Shown here one piece after another: positions 1-7,168 of a stretch of DNA of 13,740 nt (the first letter of the stretch is position 1; every line of letters starts with the position of its first letter). The DNA lies in contig JASGCR010000027.1 of the NCBI GenBank assembly GCA_030054015.1, forward strand, positions 1 through 13,740, read 5' to 3'. Position numbers and translations under genes: made by a program. Origin of the DNA: Candidatus Symbiobacter sp. GTDB taxonomy: Bacteria; Pseudomonadota; Alphaproteobacteria; Elsterales; Elsteraceae. Under the pieces are notes generated by a model that worked only from the letters and a program-made list of their open reading frames with translations, made no database searches and had not been told where the DNA came from.

Positions 1-43
1 TACCCGACTCGAAATATCCGTTACACGGATATTTCGGCGGGTA
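1..43. terminator. Strong hairpin upstream of envC, possible terminator of the preceding gene
   Basis: A perfect 11-bp inverted repeat (10-20 with 26-36, arms CGAAATATCCG and CGGATATTTCG, 5-nt loop TTACA) is extended by a second 6-bp pairing (1-6 TACCCG with 38-43 CGGGTA) across a small asymmetric internal loop. It is followed by a short pyrimidine stretch (TCTTT at 51-55), not a real T-run. It may end the gene left of the window or act in the envC leader. No upstream coding end could be assigned: all three + frames close by position 60. Confidence 0.4.
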
Positions 44-107
44 ATGACGCTCTTTAGTTAGTGCGGCGAACGCTTTCATCTCAGACAGTGGGCGGAGAGG
101 GGGGAAT

Positions 108-1403
108 ATGCCGAAGCCGCCATTTTGCGGCCGGGTTTTATGGGGGGGGCTGGTGGGCGGCGTGCTGTTATGGCTTGCTCCCCAGGCCAATGCCAGCGCG
201 ACCGAACAAGACTTGCACGTGATCGAGCAAGACCGCCGCCACACCGCCGCCAAAAGTCAGAAATTGCAACAAGAAAATGCCGCCCTGGTCAAGGAAAGAT
301 TGGCGTTGCAAGCGCGATTGGTGGCGGCGGGGCGCGGGGCATTGAGCCTGGAGACCACCTTAAACCTCTTGGATGCCGAAATAGTTAAGACCGAGAGCGA
401 ACGGCTGCGTCGCATCGCATTGTGGCGGCAAAACCAGGGCCGCATGGCCCTGATGTTGGGGGCGCTGGAACGCATGGCGTTGCGCCCGCCTTCGGCACTG
501 TTGCTGACCAGCCTGATGCCAAAGACGGCACCGGCGGCAACCGCTCCCCCCGCGGGACACCATCTGTTACCTGATTGGCGGGCGAGTACCCAGGCGGCGC
601 ATCAAACCGCGCGGATTGGCGTGGTTTTGACCAGCCTGGTACCCCTTATGAATGCGCGCGCCCAACGCTTGCGGCTGGATATGCTCGATCTCCAAGCCTT
701 AGAGGCCAAATTACAAGAGCAAAAAACCGCCCTGGGCGCGGCCAAACAATCGCTCGCGCTTCGCCGCGACGTGATCGCCGATTTGCTGCTGCGTCGCCAA
801 GCCTTAGAAAATTCCAACCGCGCCGAAGCCAAACGATTGGCGGCGCGGCTCGCGTCATTGGCGCAATCTTCGCGCTCGCTGCGTGAATTGGCGGCCAAGA
901 TCGAATCCGCCCCGCCCCCGATTGGCGGTTTTTCCCCCCCCAAAAATCAAGCCCCGCTTAACCCAGGCAACGAAACAGGCACCGCACCAGGCAACGAAAC
1001 AGACACCGCACTAGGCAACGCACCAGACAACGAAAATTCCCCCCGTCTGATTCCGGTGGCCGGTCAGGTGATTCTGAGTTGGGGGCAACTGGATGCTTAT
1101 GGTCAGGCGGCGCGGGGCCTCACCCTGCAAACGCGGCCGGGGGCGACGGTGATTGCGCCCGCACGCGGGCGGGTTTTATTTGCTGGGCCGTTTCATAATT
1201 ATGCCGGTGTCTTGATTATTGGCATAAGCCCAGAGTATGTTTGCGTCTTGACGGGCCTGGGGCGCATTGCGGTGCAAACGGGCGAGACGGTCGCGGCGGG
1301 TGAAGTGGTTGGTACCATGGATGCGCAAAGGGATTCTCTGTATTTTGAGGTGCGACGGCAGGGAAAACCAATTAACCCCCTGCCCTGGCTTAAACAATCG
1401 TGA
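108..1403 (+). CDS. envC: Murein hydrolase activator EnvC-like protein (degenerate LytM/M23 domain)
   Basis: 431-residue exported protein of the EnvC family, expected in the periplasm, where such proteins activate amidases that split septal peptidoglycan. An N-terminal hydrophobic segment (about residues 10-24) followed by ANASA near 27-31 looks like a signal peptide. Charged, Ala/Leu/Gln-rich coiled coils occupy about 35-120 and 185-265. A low-complexity linker (270-312) leads to a C-terminal LytM fold (315-431). The zinc ligands of active M23 peptidases are absent: the HxH position reads S-L-Y-F-E (410-414), and the first His/Asp motif reads GLTLQTRPG. It is therefore a regulator, not an enzyme, as is known for EnvC. 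The ending NPLPWL is typical of alphaproteobacterial homologues. The ATG is preceded by a purine-rich GGAGAGGGGGG at 94-104. It is the first gene of an envelope block with ctpA and the deacetylase-like gene. Confidence 0.88.
   Translation: MPKPPFCGRVLWGGLVGGVLLWLAPQANASATEQDLHVIEQDRRHTAAKSQKLQQENAALVKERLALQARLVAAGRGALSLETTLNLLDAEIVKTESERLRRIALWRQNQGRMALMLGALERMALRPPSALLLTSLMPKTAPAATAPPAGHHLLPDWRASTQAAHQTARIGVVLTSLVPLMNARAQRLRLDMLDLQALEAKLQEQKTALGAAKQSLALRRDVIADLLLRRQALENSNRAEAKRLAARLASLAQSSRSLRELAAKIESAPPPIGGFSPPKNQAPLNPGNETGTAPGNETDTALGNAPDNENSPRLIPVAGQVILSWGQLDAYGQAARGLTLQTRPGATVIAPARGRVLFAGPFHNYAGVLIIGISPEYVCVLTGLGRIAVQTGETVAAGEVVGTMDAQRDSLYFEVRRQGKPINPLPWLKQS
966..1025 (+). repeat. 24-bp tandem repeat in the EnvC linker (2.5 copies)
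   Basis: Two 24-bp units (966-989 and 990-1013) and a half unit (1014-1025), each beginning GGCAACGAAACA or a variant. They encode repeated GNET-x-TA-x-P/L peptides between the coiled coil and the LytM domain. The unit is a multiple of three, so copy change keeps the frame and only alters linker length. Confidence 0.8.
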
Positions 1404-1409
1404 TATACT
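1401..1409 (+). promoter_or_regulatory. Possible extended -10 element at the envC stop, upstream of ctpA
   Basis: TGATATACT matches an extended -10 (TG-n-TATACT) and overlaps the envC stop codon. No convincing -35 lies 16-18 bp upstream, so this is only a candidate for a separate ctpA promoter; readthrough from envC is equally possible. Confidence 0.25.
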
Positions 1410-1413
1410 GTTC

Positions 1414-1448
1414 CCTGTCGCGGTGAATGGGCGGCATAATGCGACAGG
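1414..1448. promoter_or_regulatory. 8-bp inverted repeat in the envC-ctpA gap
   Basis: CCTGTCGC (1414-1421) and its exact reverse complement GCGACAGG (1441-1448) flank a 19-nt spacer. It lies about 50 bp before the ctpA start and just after the candidate -10 at 1404-1409. It could be a leader hairpin or a protein-binding dyad. There is no T-run, so it does not look like an intrinsic terminator. Confidence 0.35.
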
Positions 1449-1497
1449 TTTCCGCTTCGATTTTGACTTTCGACCTTGACTGAGGATTTGCCAAAAA

Positions 1498-3024
1498 ATG
1501 CCAAAAATCAGAGAATATTTTTTGTCGCTCATGCGCCTGGTGGTCACAATTCCGGCGCAAATCGCCGGGGCGGCGGGGCGGCGGGTCTATCTTTGGGTTG
1601 CGGTCGCACTCGCGCTCTCTGGCTTGGTCGTGATGTTGGGGGCGCCGGGTCACCTGGCAGAAAGTTCGGCGGCTGAAAATGCCGCCCAGGGCCGGTCATC
1701 GATTGATACCTATAAACAACTGGCGTTGTTTGGCGAGGCTTTTGAACGCGCCCGTGCCAATTATGTCGATCCGGTCGATGACCAAAAATTAATCGAGGCG
1801 GCGATTAATGGCATGTTGACCTCGCTCGATCCCCATTCGGTTTATTGGAATGCCAAGGAAGCCAAAGCCCAACAAACCGACCAAAAAGGCGAATTTGGCG
1901 GGTTGGGGATTGAAATCTCAATGGAAAATGGTTTGGTCAAAGTCGTGACCCCGATTGATGACACCCCAGCCGCCCGAGCCGGCATAAAATCAGGCGATTT
2001 TATTACCCAAATCAACAATGAATCCGTCCAAGGCCTGACCATCAATGAAGCGGTCGAACGGATGCGCGGCAAAGTCGATACCGAAATTAAACTCACGGTG
2101 CGGCGCGACGGGCGCGATCCGTTTGACGTGACGCTGCGCCGCGCGATCATCAAAGTCGAGGCGGTGCGGGGGGATTTAATGGGCGATGTGGCCTATTTCC
2201 GCATGACCGCCTTTAGCGAACAAACCGAAGCGGGTTTGCTTAAAACTTTTACCAAAATCAAGGAAAAAGCCAAAGCGAGCGGGGTACCTCTTCGCGGCGT
2301 GGTGCTGGATTTGCGCAACAATCCGGGCGGCTTGCTCGACCAGGCGATTCGGGTCAGCGATGATTTTCTGGAACAGGGCGAGATTGTCTCCACCCGTGGC
2401 CGCAAACCCGAAGACATGACCCGCTTTAACGCCTCGGGGGGCGACATCACCAATCGTTTGCCGATGGTGGTGATCATCAATGCTGGCTCGGCTTCGGCGG
2501 CTGAAATTGTTGCTGGGGCTTTGCAAGATAATCACCGCGCCCTGGTGGTCGGTACCAAATCTTTTGGCAAAGGGTCGGTGCAAACCGTGATGCCTCTGGG
2601 CGAAAGTGGGGCGATGAAAATCACCACCGCCCGCTATTTTACCCCATCGGGGCGGTCGATCCAGGCGGTGGGGATTGAACCGGATATTTTCGTGCCGGCC
2701 GGAAAATTGGACTTGTTTGACGAGGCAGGCGTGATTCACGAGGCGGATATGCGCGGGGCTCTGGCCAATCCCAATCTCACCCCCAATCTCAAAAATTCGG
2801 GCGGGAAGCCAAATGCCCCGGACGCAAAATCCGACAAAGACAAAGCGACGACTCCGAACACCCCGGCGGATAAATCTGATAAATCTGATAAATCGGATAA
2901 ATCTGATAAAACGGATAAAACGGATAAATCGGATAAATCTGCCGCAACCGAGGATTATCAATTGCGCCGCGCCATTGACATCTTGCACGGGGTCATTTGG
3001 TATGCTCATCAATCATCGCCTTAA
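1498..3024 (+). CDS. ctpA: Carboxy-terminal processing protease CtpA (S41A peptidase, PDZ)
   Basis: 508-residue S41 family serine protease that trims or degrades envelope proteins from their C-terminus. A membrane segment near residues 30-48 anchors or exports it. The N-terminal helical region (70-125) is followed by a PDZ domain (about 133-215, GEFGGLGIEIS) and the catalytic core (220-400). Using the known spacing of CtpB-type enzymes (Ser, Lys 25 residues on, Gln 4 residues further), the catalytic residues are S333 in GSASAAEI, K358 in FGKGSVQT and Q362. All three are present, so it should be active. A long tail (425-482) holds an Asp-Lys-Ser repeat, and the protein ends in the helix EDYQLRRAIDILHGV seen in alphaproteobacterial CtpA. 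The start ATG has GAGG (1482-1485) upstream. Its position beside EnvC fits control of peptidoglycan hydrolase turnover, which is inferred here. Confidence 0.93.
   Translation: MPKIREYFLSLMRLVVTIPAQIAGAAGRRVYLWVAVALALSGLVVMLGAPGHLAESSAAENAAQGRSSIDTYKQLALFGEAFERARANYVDPVDDQKLIEAAINGMLTSLDPHSVYWNAKEAKAQQTDQKGEFGGLGIEISMENGLVKVVTPIDDTPAARAGIKSGDFITQINNESVQGLTINEAVERMRGKVDTEIKLTVRRDGRDPFDVTLRRAIIKVEAVRGDLMGDVAYFRMTAFSEQTEAGLLKTFTKIKEKAKASGVPLRGVVLDLRNNPGGLLDQAIRVSDDFLEQGEIVSTRGRKPEDMTRFNASGGDITNRLPMVVIINAGSASAAEIVAGALQDNHRALVVGTKSFGKGSVQTVMPLGESGAMKITTARYFTPSGRSIQAVGIEPDIFVPAGKLDLFDEAGVIHEADMRGALANPNLTPNLKNSGGKPNAPDAKSDKDKATTPNTPADKSDKSDKSDKSDKTDKTDKSDKSAATEDYQLRRAIDILHGVIWYAHQSSP
2869..2940 (+). 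repeat. 9-bp in-frame tandem repeat in ctpA (8 copies)
   Basis: Eight units of GATAAATCT or one- to two-base variants (GATAAATCG, GATAAAACG) encode eight D-K-S/T triplets at residues 458-481 of CtpA. The tract is charged, disordered-looking and in frame, so slippage would change tail length without breaking the gene. Confidence 0.92.
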
Positions 3025-3033
3025 ACTTTTACG

Positions 3034-3039
3034 TATAAT
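3034..3039 (+). promoter_or_regulatory. Consensus TATAAT in the ctpA-deacetylase gap
   Basis: A perfect TATAAT lies 10 bp after the ctpA stop in a 98-bp gap (3025-3122). No good -35 hexamer sits at the usual distance. The same gap has a direct repeat TTGCGTGA (3045-3052 and 3061-3068). It may give the downstream gene its own promoter, but this is weak evidence. Confidence 0.3.
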
Positions 3040-3122
3040 GCGTGTTGCGTGACGTTAAACTTGCGTGATAAGTTGTTGCGCTATCTCGAAAAGGATAGGT
3101 TCGATTTTAAGGTCACCGCCCG

Positions 3123-4355
3123 ATGAATGCGATGGTTTACAGTAGAATTCACCTAAGTGGGCTGTTGAAATTATTGTGGTGCTGCTTGCTTTTGCTGGTG
3201 GTAGGGGTGACTCTTTGGCTTTTTTCAGGGGTGAGCCGCAACAATGCGCGGGTCGCGTTTGAATTCGATATTCCCTTGGATGCGGTGGCCGACGGCAAAG
3301 GCGGCGTGGTCACATCGGCGCAATCGCAAGAGGCGATAATCAAGGCGCGGCGCATGGGCGTTGTCCCGCAAGGGTCGGATACGATTATGCGCCCGCATTC
3401 CGACCATGATATTGATGCCATCACCAATGCCCCGCGCCGCCCCTGGCAGGCCGGGGTCAATGCGGCAAAAATTTTGCCCAGTTTCATGATCGATAAGGGG
3501 GCCTTGCCGCCCGCCCCCGACCCCAAATTGGTGGCGGCCTCGGATTATGGCCCCTTGCCGGTGATCGATGCCGAGGGGCGGAAGCCTCTGGCCGTTTATG
3601 CCAAAGCTTTTGACAACAAACCCAAACGCGGACTCGTGACCCTCATCGTCGCCTCCATCGGCAGCAACCGCGAGGTGAGCGAGATGGCGATTGCGCGTTT
3701 GCCGGGGCGGATCAGTCTGGCGGTCAATCCTTACGCGCCCGAAGGGGCCATGTGGCTGGCCAAGGCGCGGAGCAATGGTCATGAAACCTTGCTGGCTTTG
3801 CCGATGGAACCCAATGATTATCCCAGCAGCGATCCTGGCCCCGCCACCTTATTAACCCAGCTCACCCCCCAAGAAAACCGCCAACGCCTGGAATGGGTGT
3901 TGTCGCGCGGTACCGGCTATGTCGGCGTGTTGGCTTGGTCGGGGTTAAAATTCCTCAATTCCGCCAAAGATTTGATCCCGATGTTGCAAATTTTGCACCA
4001 GCGCGGCTTGCTTCTGGTCGATAACCAACCCGAAGTGCCGTCACGCGCGGCCCGTATGGCGCGTGACATTGGGGTGCCGCGGGCGATGGTCAATCGGCGC
4101 ATTTTGGCCGATATGTCCCCGGCTTTAATGGATCGGGCTTTGGCGGATTTGCAGGCCATTGCCGCCGATACCGGCCAAGCGGTCGGGGTATTTGAACAGC
4201 CCACCCTGGATCAAATCGCCCGTTTGTCGGATTGGGCGGCGACGTTAAATGAAGACAAAGTCGTGTTGGCCCCGGTGTCGTCCGTGGTGGATTTGCAAGC
4301 CGATAAGCCCATTGTCTCAATCGAGACGCTCAGAGCGGCGGCATTCGGCCCATAA
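3123..4355 (+). CDS. Divergent polysaccharide deacetylase family protein (YibQ-like)
   Basis: 410-residue membrane-anchored protein. A single transmembrane helix (about residues 13-35) is followed by a low-complexity periplasmic stalk (40-165) and a domain of the divergent polysaccharide deacetylase family (about 168-390). Landmarks are the strand LAVNPYAPEG (199-208), HETLLALPMEPNDYP (220-234), DPGP (237-240), and a GYVGV segment (265-269). The family has an NodB-like barrel fold; its activity is not well established. The first strand reads LIVASIG where many homologues have an IDDLG-type Asp pair, so the metal site may be lost. AAGG (3109-3112) lies 10 nt before the ATG; a second in-frame ATG three codons on (3132) is a less likely start. 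It follows ctpA and precedes rppH, as in many alphaproteobacteria. Confidence 0.85.
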   Translation: MNAMVYSRIHLSGLLKLLWCCLLLLVVGVTLWLFSGVSRNNARVAFEFDIPLDAVADGKGGVVTSAQSQEAIIKARRMGVVPQGSDTIMRPHSDHDIDAITNAPRRPWQAGVNAAKILPSFMIDKGALPPAPDPKLVAASDYGPLPVIDAEGRKPLAVYAKAFDNKPKRGLVTLIVASIGSNREVSEMAIARLPGRISLAVNPYAPEGAMWLAKARSNGHETLLALPMEPNDYPSSDPGPATLLTQLTPQENRQRLEWVLSRGTGYVGVLAWSGLKFLNSAKDLIPMLQILHQRGLLLVDNQPEVPSRAARMARDIGVPRAMVNRRILADMSPALMDRALADLQAIAADTGQAVGVFEQPTLDQIARLSDWAATLNEDKVVLAPVSSVVDLQADKPIVSIETLRAAAFGP

Positions 4356-4407
4356 TCTCGGTCACAAGATCGGGGATAAAAATTGGGGTGGGTAAGGGTA
4401 AAAACGG

Positions 4408-4902
4408 ATGGTGTGGTCACATAAAAAACCTTTGCCCGATCCCGCAGTTTATCGGCCTGGCGTGGGGATGATGGTGCTGAACCAGGCGGGTTCTGTGTTG
4501 GTGGCACAAAGGCTTGATTCGCCGCAAAATGCCGCCTGGCAAATGCCGCAGGGGGGGATTGATGCAGGCGAGACGCCCCGCCAAGCCGCCCATCGTGAAC
4601 TCGCCGAAGAAATCGGGGTCGCCCCCCATCTTGTCCAAATTCTGGCCGAATCTCCCGATTGGGATTATTATGATTTGCCGCCCGATTTGGCGCAAAAATT
4701 ATGGGACGGAAACTATATCGGGCAAAGGCAAAAATGGTTTTGTCTGCGTTTTTTGGGGCAAGACAGCGACATTAATCTTGACCAGCCCCATCCCGAATTT
4801 TCGGCCTGGCAATGGGTTGACCGGCAAAAATTACCCGATCTCATTGTCCCATTTAAACGCGATTTGTATCAAAGCCTGGTGACGCGATTTGCCAATCTCT
4901 AG
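4408..4902 (+). CDS. rppH: RNA pyrophosphohydrolase RppH (Nudix)
   Basis: 164-residue Nudix hydrolase that converts the 5'-triphosphate of mRNAs to a monophosphate and so starts RNase E-dependent decay in the cytoplasm. The Nudix box is complete at residues 49-71: G49, E55, then REL at 63-65 and EE at 67-68, I69, G70, V71. The preceding WQMPQGGID is the form typical of RppH and of plant-type Ap4A hydrolases. The aromatic QKWFCLRF strand (108-115) also matches the family, and the length is usual for alphaproteobacterial RppH. The start has AAGGG (4394-4398) 9 nt upstream. The 52-bp gap after the deacetylase-like gene shows no terminator, so co-transcription is likely. Confidence 0.93.
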   Translation: MVWSHKKPLPDPAVYRPGVGMMVLNQAGSVLVAQRLDSPQNAAWQMPQGGIDAGETPRQAAHRELAEEIGVAPHLVQILAESPDWDYYDLPPDLAQKLWDGNYIGQRQKWFCLRFLGQDSDINLDQPHPEFSAWQWVDRQKLPDLIVPFKRDLYQSLVTRFANL

Positions 4903-4960
4903 CGCAATTGATAGAGTGACCCCACCAAGACTAAGCCTGGCGCATCTAAGCTTGACTTAG

Positions 4961-5028
4961 ACTTAACCTTACTGAACTTAACCTTACTGAACTTAACCTT
5001 ACTGAACTTAACCTTACAGAATTTAACC
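4961..5028 (+). repeat. 15-bp tandem repeat directly upstream of fhs (4.5 copies)
   Basis: Three identical units ACTTAACCTTACTGA (4961-4975, 4976-4990, 4991-5005), a fourth with one change (5006-5020, ends ACAGA) and a half unit ATTTAACC (5021-5028). The array stops one base before the fhs ribosome-binding site GGGAGAA (from 5029). It is preceded by a small hairpin CTAAG-CTTGA-CTTAG (4946-4960) that includes a TTGACT hexamer. The array fills the fhs leader or promoter region, so copy number could affect fhs expression. Confidence 0.95.
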
Positions 5029-5039
5029 GGGAGAATGCG

Positions 5040-6743
5040 ATGTCAGCCACCCACGACCAACATGCCAAACCGCTTTCAGATATTGAGATTGCCCAGGCGG
5101 CCAAAATGAAGCCGATCATAGAAATTGCCGATAAAAGATTGGGCATTGCGGCGGAACATCTCTCCCCCTATGGCCATACCAAGGCCAAATTAGGATTGGA
5201 TTATATCGCCGGTCTGAAAAACCGCCCGAACGGGAAATTGGTATTGGTGACGGCCATCAACCCCACCCCGGCGGGCGAGGGCAAAACCACCACCACGGTC
5301 GGACTCGGCGATGCCTTGAACCATATTGGCAAAAAAGCGATGATTTGCCTGCGGGAACCGTCGCTGGGCCCGTGTTTTGGCGTCAAAGGCGGCGCGGCGG
5401 GGGGTGGCTATGCCCAGGTGGTGCCGATGGAGGATATTAACCTCCATTTCACCGGCGATTTTCATGCCATTGGCACCGCCAATAATTTGCTCTCGGCTTT
5501 GATCGAAAACCACATTTATTGGGGCAATGAATTGGGCATTGACTCAAGGCGGGTGTCGTGGCGACGCGCGATTGACATGAATGACCGTTCCTTGCGCCAG
5601 ATTGTGTCGTCTTTGGGCGGCGCGTCGAATGGCTATCCGCGCGAAGATGGCTTTGACATTGTCGTCGCGTCTGAAGTCATGGCGATATTCTGTCTCGCCA
5701 CCGATATGGCGGATTTGCAACGCCGTTTGGGACAGATCATTGTCGGCCAAACCCGCGACAAAAAACCGGTACGCGCATCCGAATTAAAAGCGGCCGGGCC
5801 GATGTCGGTGTTGCTGCGCGATGCCTTGGCCCCCAATTTGGTGCAAACCCTGGAAAACAACCCGGCGATGATTCATGGCGGCCCGTTCGCCAATATTGCC
5901 CATGGCTGTAATTCGGTCATTGCCACCAAAACCGCGTTAAAATTGGCGGATTACGTGGTGACCGAAGCCGGATTCGGGGCTGATTTAGGGGCCGAGAAAT
6001 TCATCGATATTAAATGCCGCAAAGCGGGATTGCGCCCCGATTGCGTCGTGATTGTCGCCACCATCCGCGCCTTGAAAATGCACGGCGGCGTGGCCAAGGA
6101 TGGGCTGAAATCGGAAAATTTGGATGCGTTAAAGGTGGGCTTTGCCAATTTGGAACGCCACATTAAAAACGTGCAAGGGTTTGGCTTGCCGGCGGTGGTG
6201 TCGATCAACCGCTTTAGTTCGGACACGCCCGCCGAAATGCAGTTATTGCAAGATTTATGCGCGAAAATGGGAGCGGAATGCGTGCTGGCCGACCATTGGG
6301 CGGAGGGCGGCAAGGGCGCGGCGAAATTGGCCGAAACTGTCGCGCGTTTGTGCGAAAAAGGCGCGGCGAATTTCAAATTTCTCTACCCCGATGCCATGCC
6401 ATTGGCTGAGAAAATCCGCACCATTGCGACGAAATTATATGGCGCGGCGGATATATCAATTGACGCCGGGGCCAAGGCGCGGTTGGACGAATTGGAAAAG
6501 GCCGGATTCGGCCATTTGCCGGTCTGTATGGCGAAAACGCAATATAGTTTTTCAACCGATCCGAATTTGAAAGGTGCTCCGAGCGGCCATGTCATTCCCG
6601 TGCGCGAAGTGCGGTTACTGGCTGGGGCCGAATTTGTCGTGGCGATTTGCGGCGATATTATGACCATGCCCGGCCTGCCCAAAATCCCCTCCGCGAACCA
6701 CATGGAAGTGACGGTGGATGGACGGATTACTGGACTGTTTTAG
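5040..6743 (+). CDS. fhs: Formate-tetrahydrofolate ligase (10-formyl-THF synthetase)
   Basis: 567-residue cytosolic enzyme that makes 10-formyl-tetrahydrofolate from formate, THF and ATP, feeding one-carbon units to purine and other synthesis. The length is slightly above the usual 555-560. The ATP-binding loop TPAGEGKTT is at residues 76-84. Further family signatures are LREPSLGPCFGVKGGAAGGG (104-123), GGPFANIAHGCNS (280-292) and VVTEAGFGADLGAEKF (306-321), and the C-terminal MTMPGLPKIPSA. The protein looks intact and active. The start ATG has GGGAGAA (5029-5035) at ideal spacing. It stands alone: no folD or other folate gene is adjacent. It is the last gene with host-like codon use before the AT-rich island. 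Confidence 0.96.
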   Translation: MSATHDQHAKPLSDIEIAQAAKMKPIIEIADKRLGIAAEHLSPYGHTKAKLGLDYIAGLKNRPNGKLVLVTAINPTPAGEGKTTTTVGLGDALNHIGKKAMICLREPSLGPCFGVKGGAAGGGYAQVVPMEDINLHFTGDFHAIGTANNLLSALIENHIYWGNELGIDSRRVSWRRAIDMNDRSLRQIVSSLGGASNGYPREDGFDIVVASEVMAIFCLATDMADLQRRLGQIIVGQTRDKKPVRASELKAAGPMSVLLRDALAPNLVQTLENNPAMIHGGPFANIAHGCNSVIATKTALKLADYVVTEAGFGADLGAEKFIDIKCRKAGLRPDCVVIVATIRALKMHGGVAKDGLKSENLDALKVGFANLERHIKNVQGFGLPAVVSINRFSSDTPAEMQLLQDLCAKMGAECVLADHWAEGGKGAAKLAETVARLCEKGAANFKFLYPDAMPLAEKIRTIATKLYGAADISIDAGAKARLDELEKAGFGHLPVCMAKTQYSFSTDPNLKGAPSGHVIPVREVRLLAGAEFVVAICGDIMTMPGLPKIPSANHMEVTVDGRITGLF

Positions 6744-7168
6744 GCAGGACATTCATGAGCCGCAAATTGGTGCTTGAATGCTCCATTTTGCGGCTTCATG
6801 GCAAATTAATCCTTGAATTAATTTATAATATAATATTTAATACCAATTTATATCGATGTATTTTATGGGGGGTGACGTGCCGTCTGATTTGTTCTAAATA
6901 TTTAATTAAGATTTTCTTGCCACACCTCATGGTTTGTGATTAAAGTCTCTTGGCTTGAAAAATTAAAGCAGCTACGTAACGTATATAAATTATGATACTT
7001 CTTGGCGGAATTAAAAATATGCATATTTTCAGCCTGTTTCAGAGGTTGAGAGAGATGCGCAAATTATTGCGCCGCATTAGAAAATTTTTCTTGATCGATC
7101 AATGTAACTCGATTAGAGTTTTATGCAATTTAGTAACATCCACGAATCTGTGCCAGAGGAAAAAGAAC
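6744..7168. other. AT-rich gene-free stretch between fhs and the metallopeptidase gene
   Basis: No supported gene in 425 bp. It contains the hairpin at 6754-6800; an imperfect direct repeat (GCAAATT-xx-T-x-CTTGAAT, 6762-6779 and 6801-6818); overlapping TATAAT hexamers (6824-6829 and 6829-6834) with no well-spaced -35; and a perfect 11-bp palindrome TACGT-A-ACGTA (6973-6983). The palindrome lies 13 bp after TTGAAA (6955-6960), so it could be an operator in the promoter of the downstream pair. The reading frame of the downstream gene is open back to about 6992, so a longer N-terminus cannot be excluded. Confidence 0.5.
6754..6800. terminator. Hairpin after fhs, possible terminator or island border
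   Basis: AGCCGCAAA (6758-6766) pairs exactly with TTTGCGGCT (6787-6795). The stem continues with CATG (6754-6757) against CATG (6797-6800) around a single bulged T (6796); the loop is 20 nt. It starts 10 bp past the fhs stop but has no T-run after it. It sits where composition shifts from host-like to AT-rich. Confidence 0.45.

Noticed and set aside
2176..3012. 278-codon minus-strand open frame across ctpA
   Set aside because: It is the antisense of a certain gene; its FIRFIRFIR tract is just the reverse of the 9-bp repeat.
4946..5146. Minus-strand 66-codon frame with a VRLSS repeat upstream of fhs
   Set aside because: It is the reverse reading of the 15-bp array and overlaps the fhs start; no independent support.
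6755..6943. 62-codon hydrophobic open frame starting at an ATG with AGGA upstream
   Set aside because: It begins inside the hairpin after fhs, has a Cys- and Ile-rich composition that AT-rich noncoding DNA gives by chance, and resembles no known small protein. A small membrane protein cannot be fully excluded.
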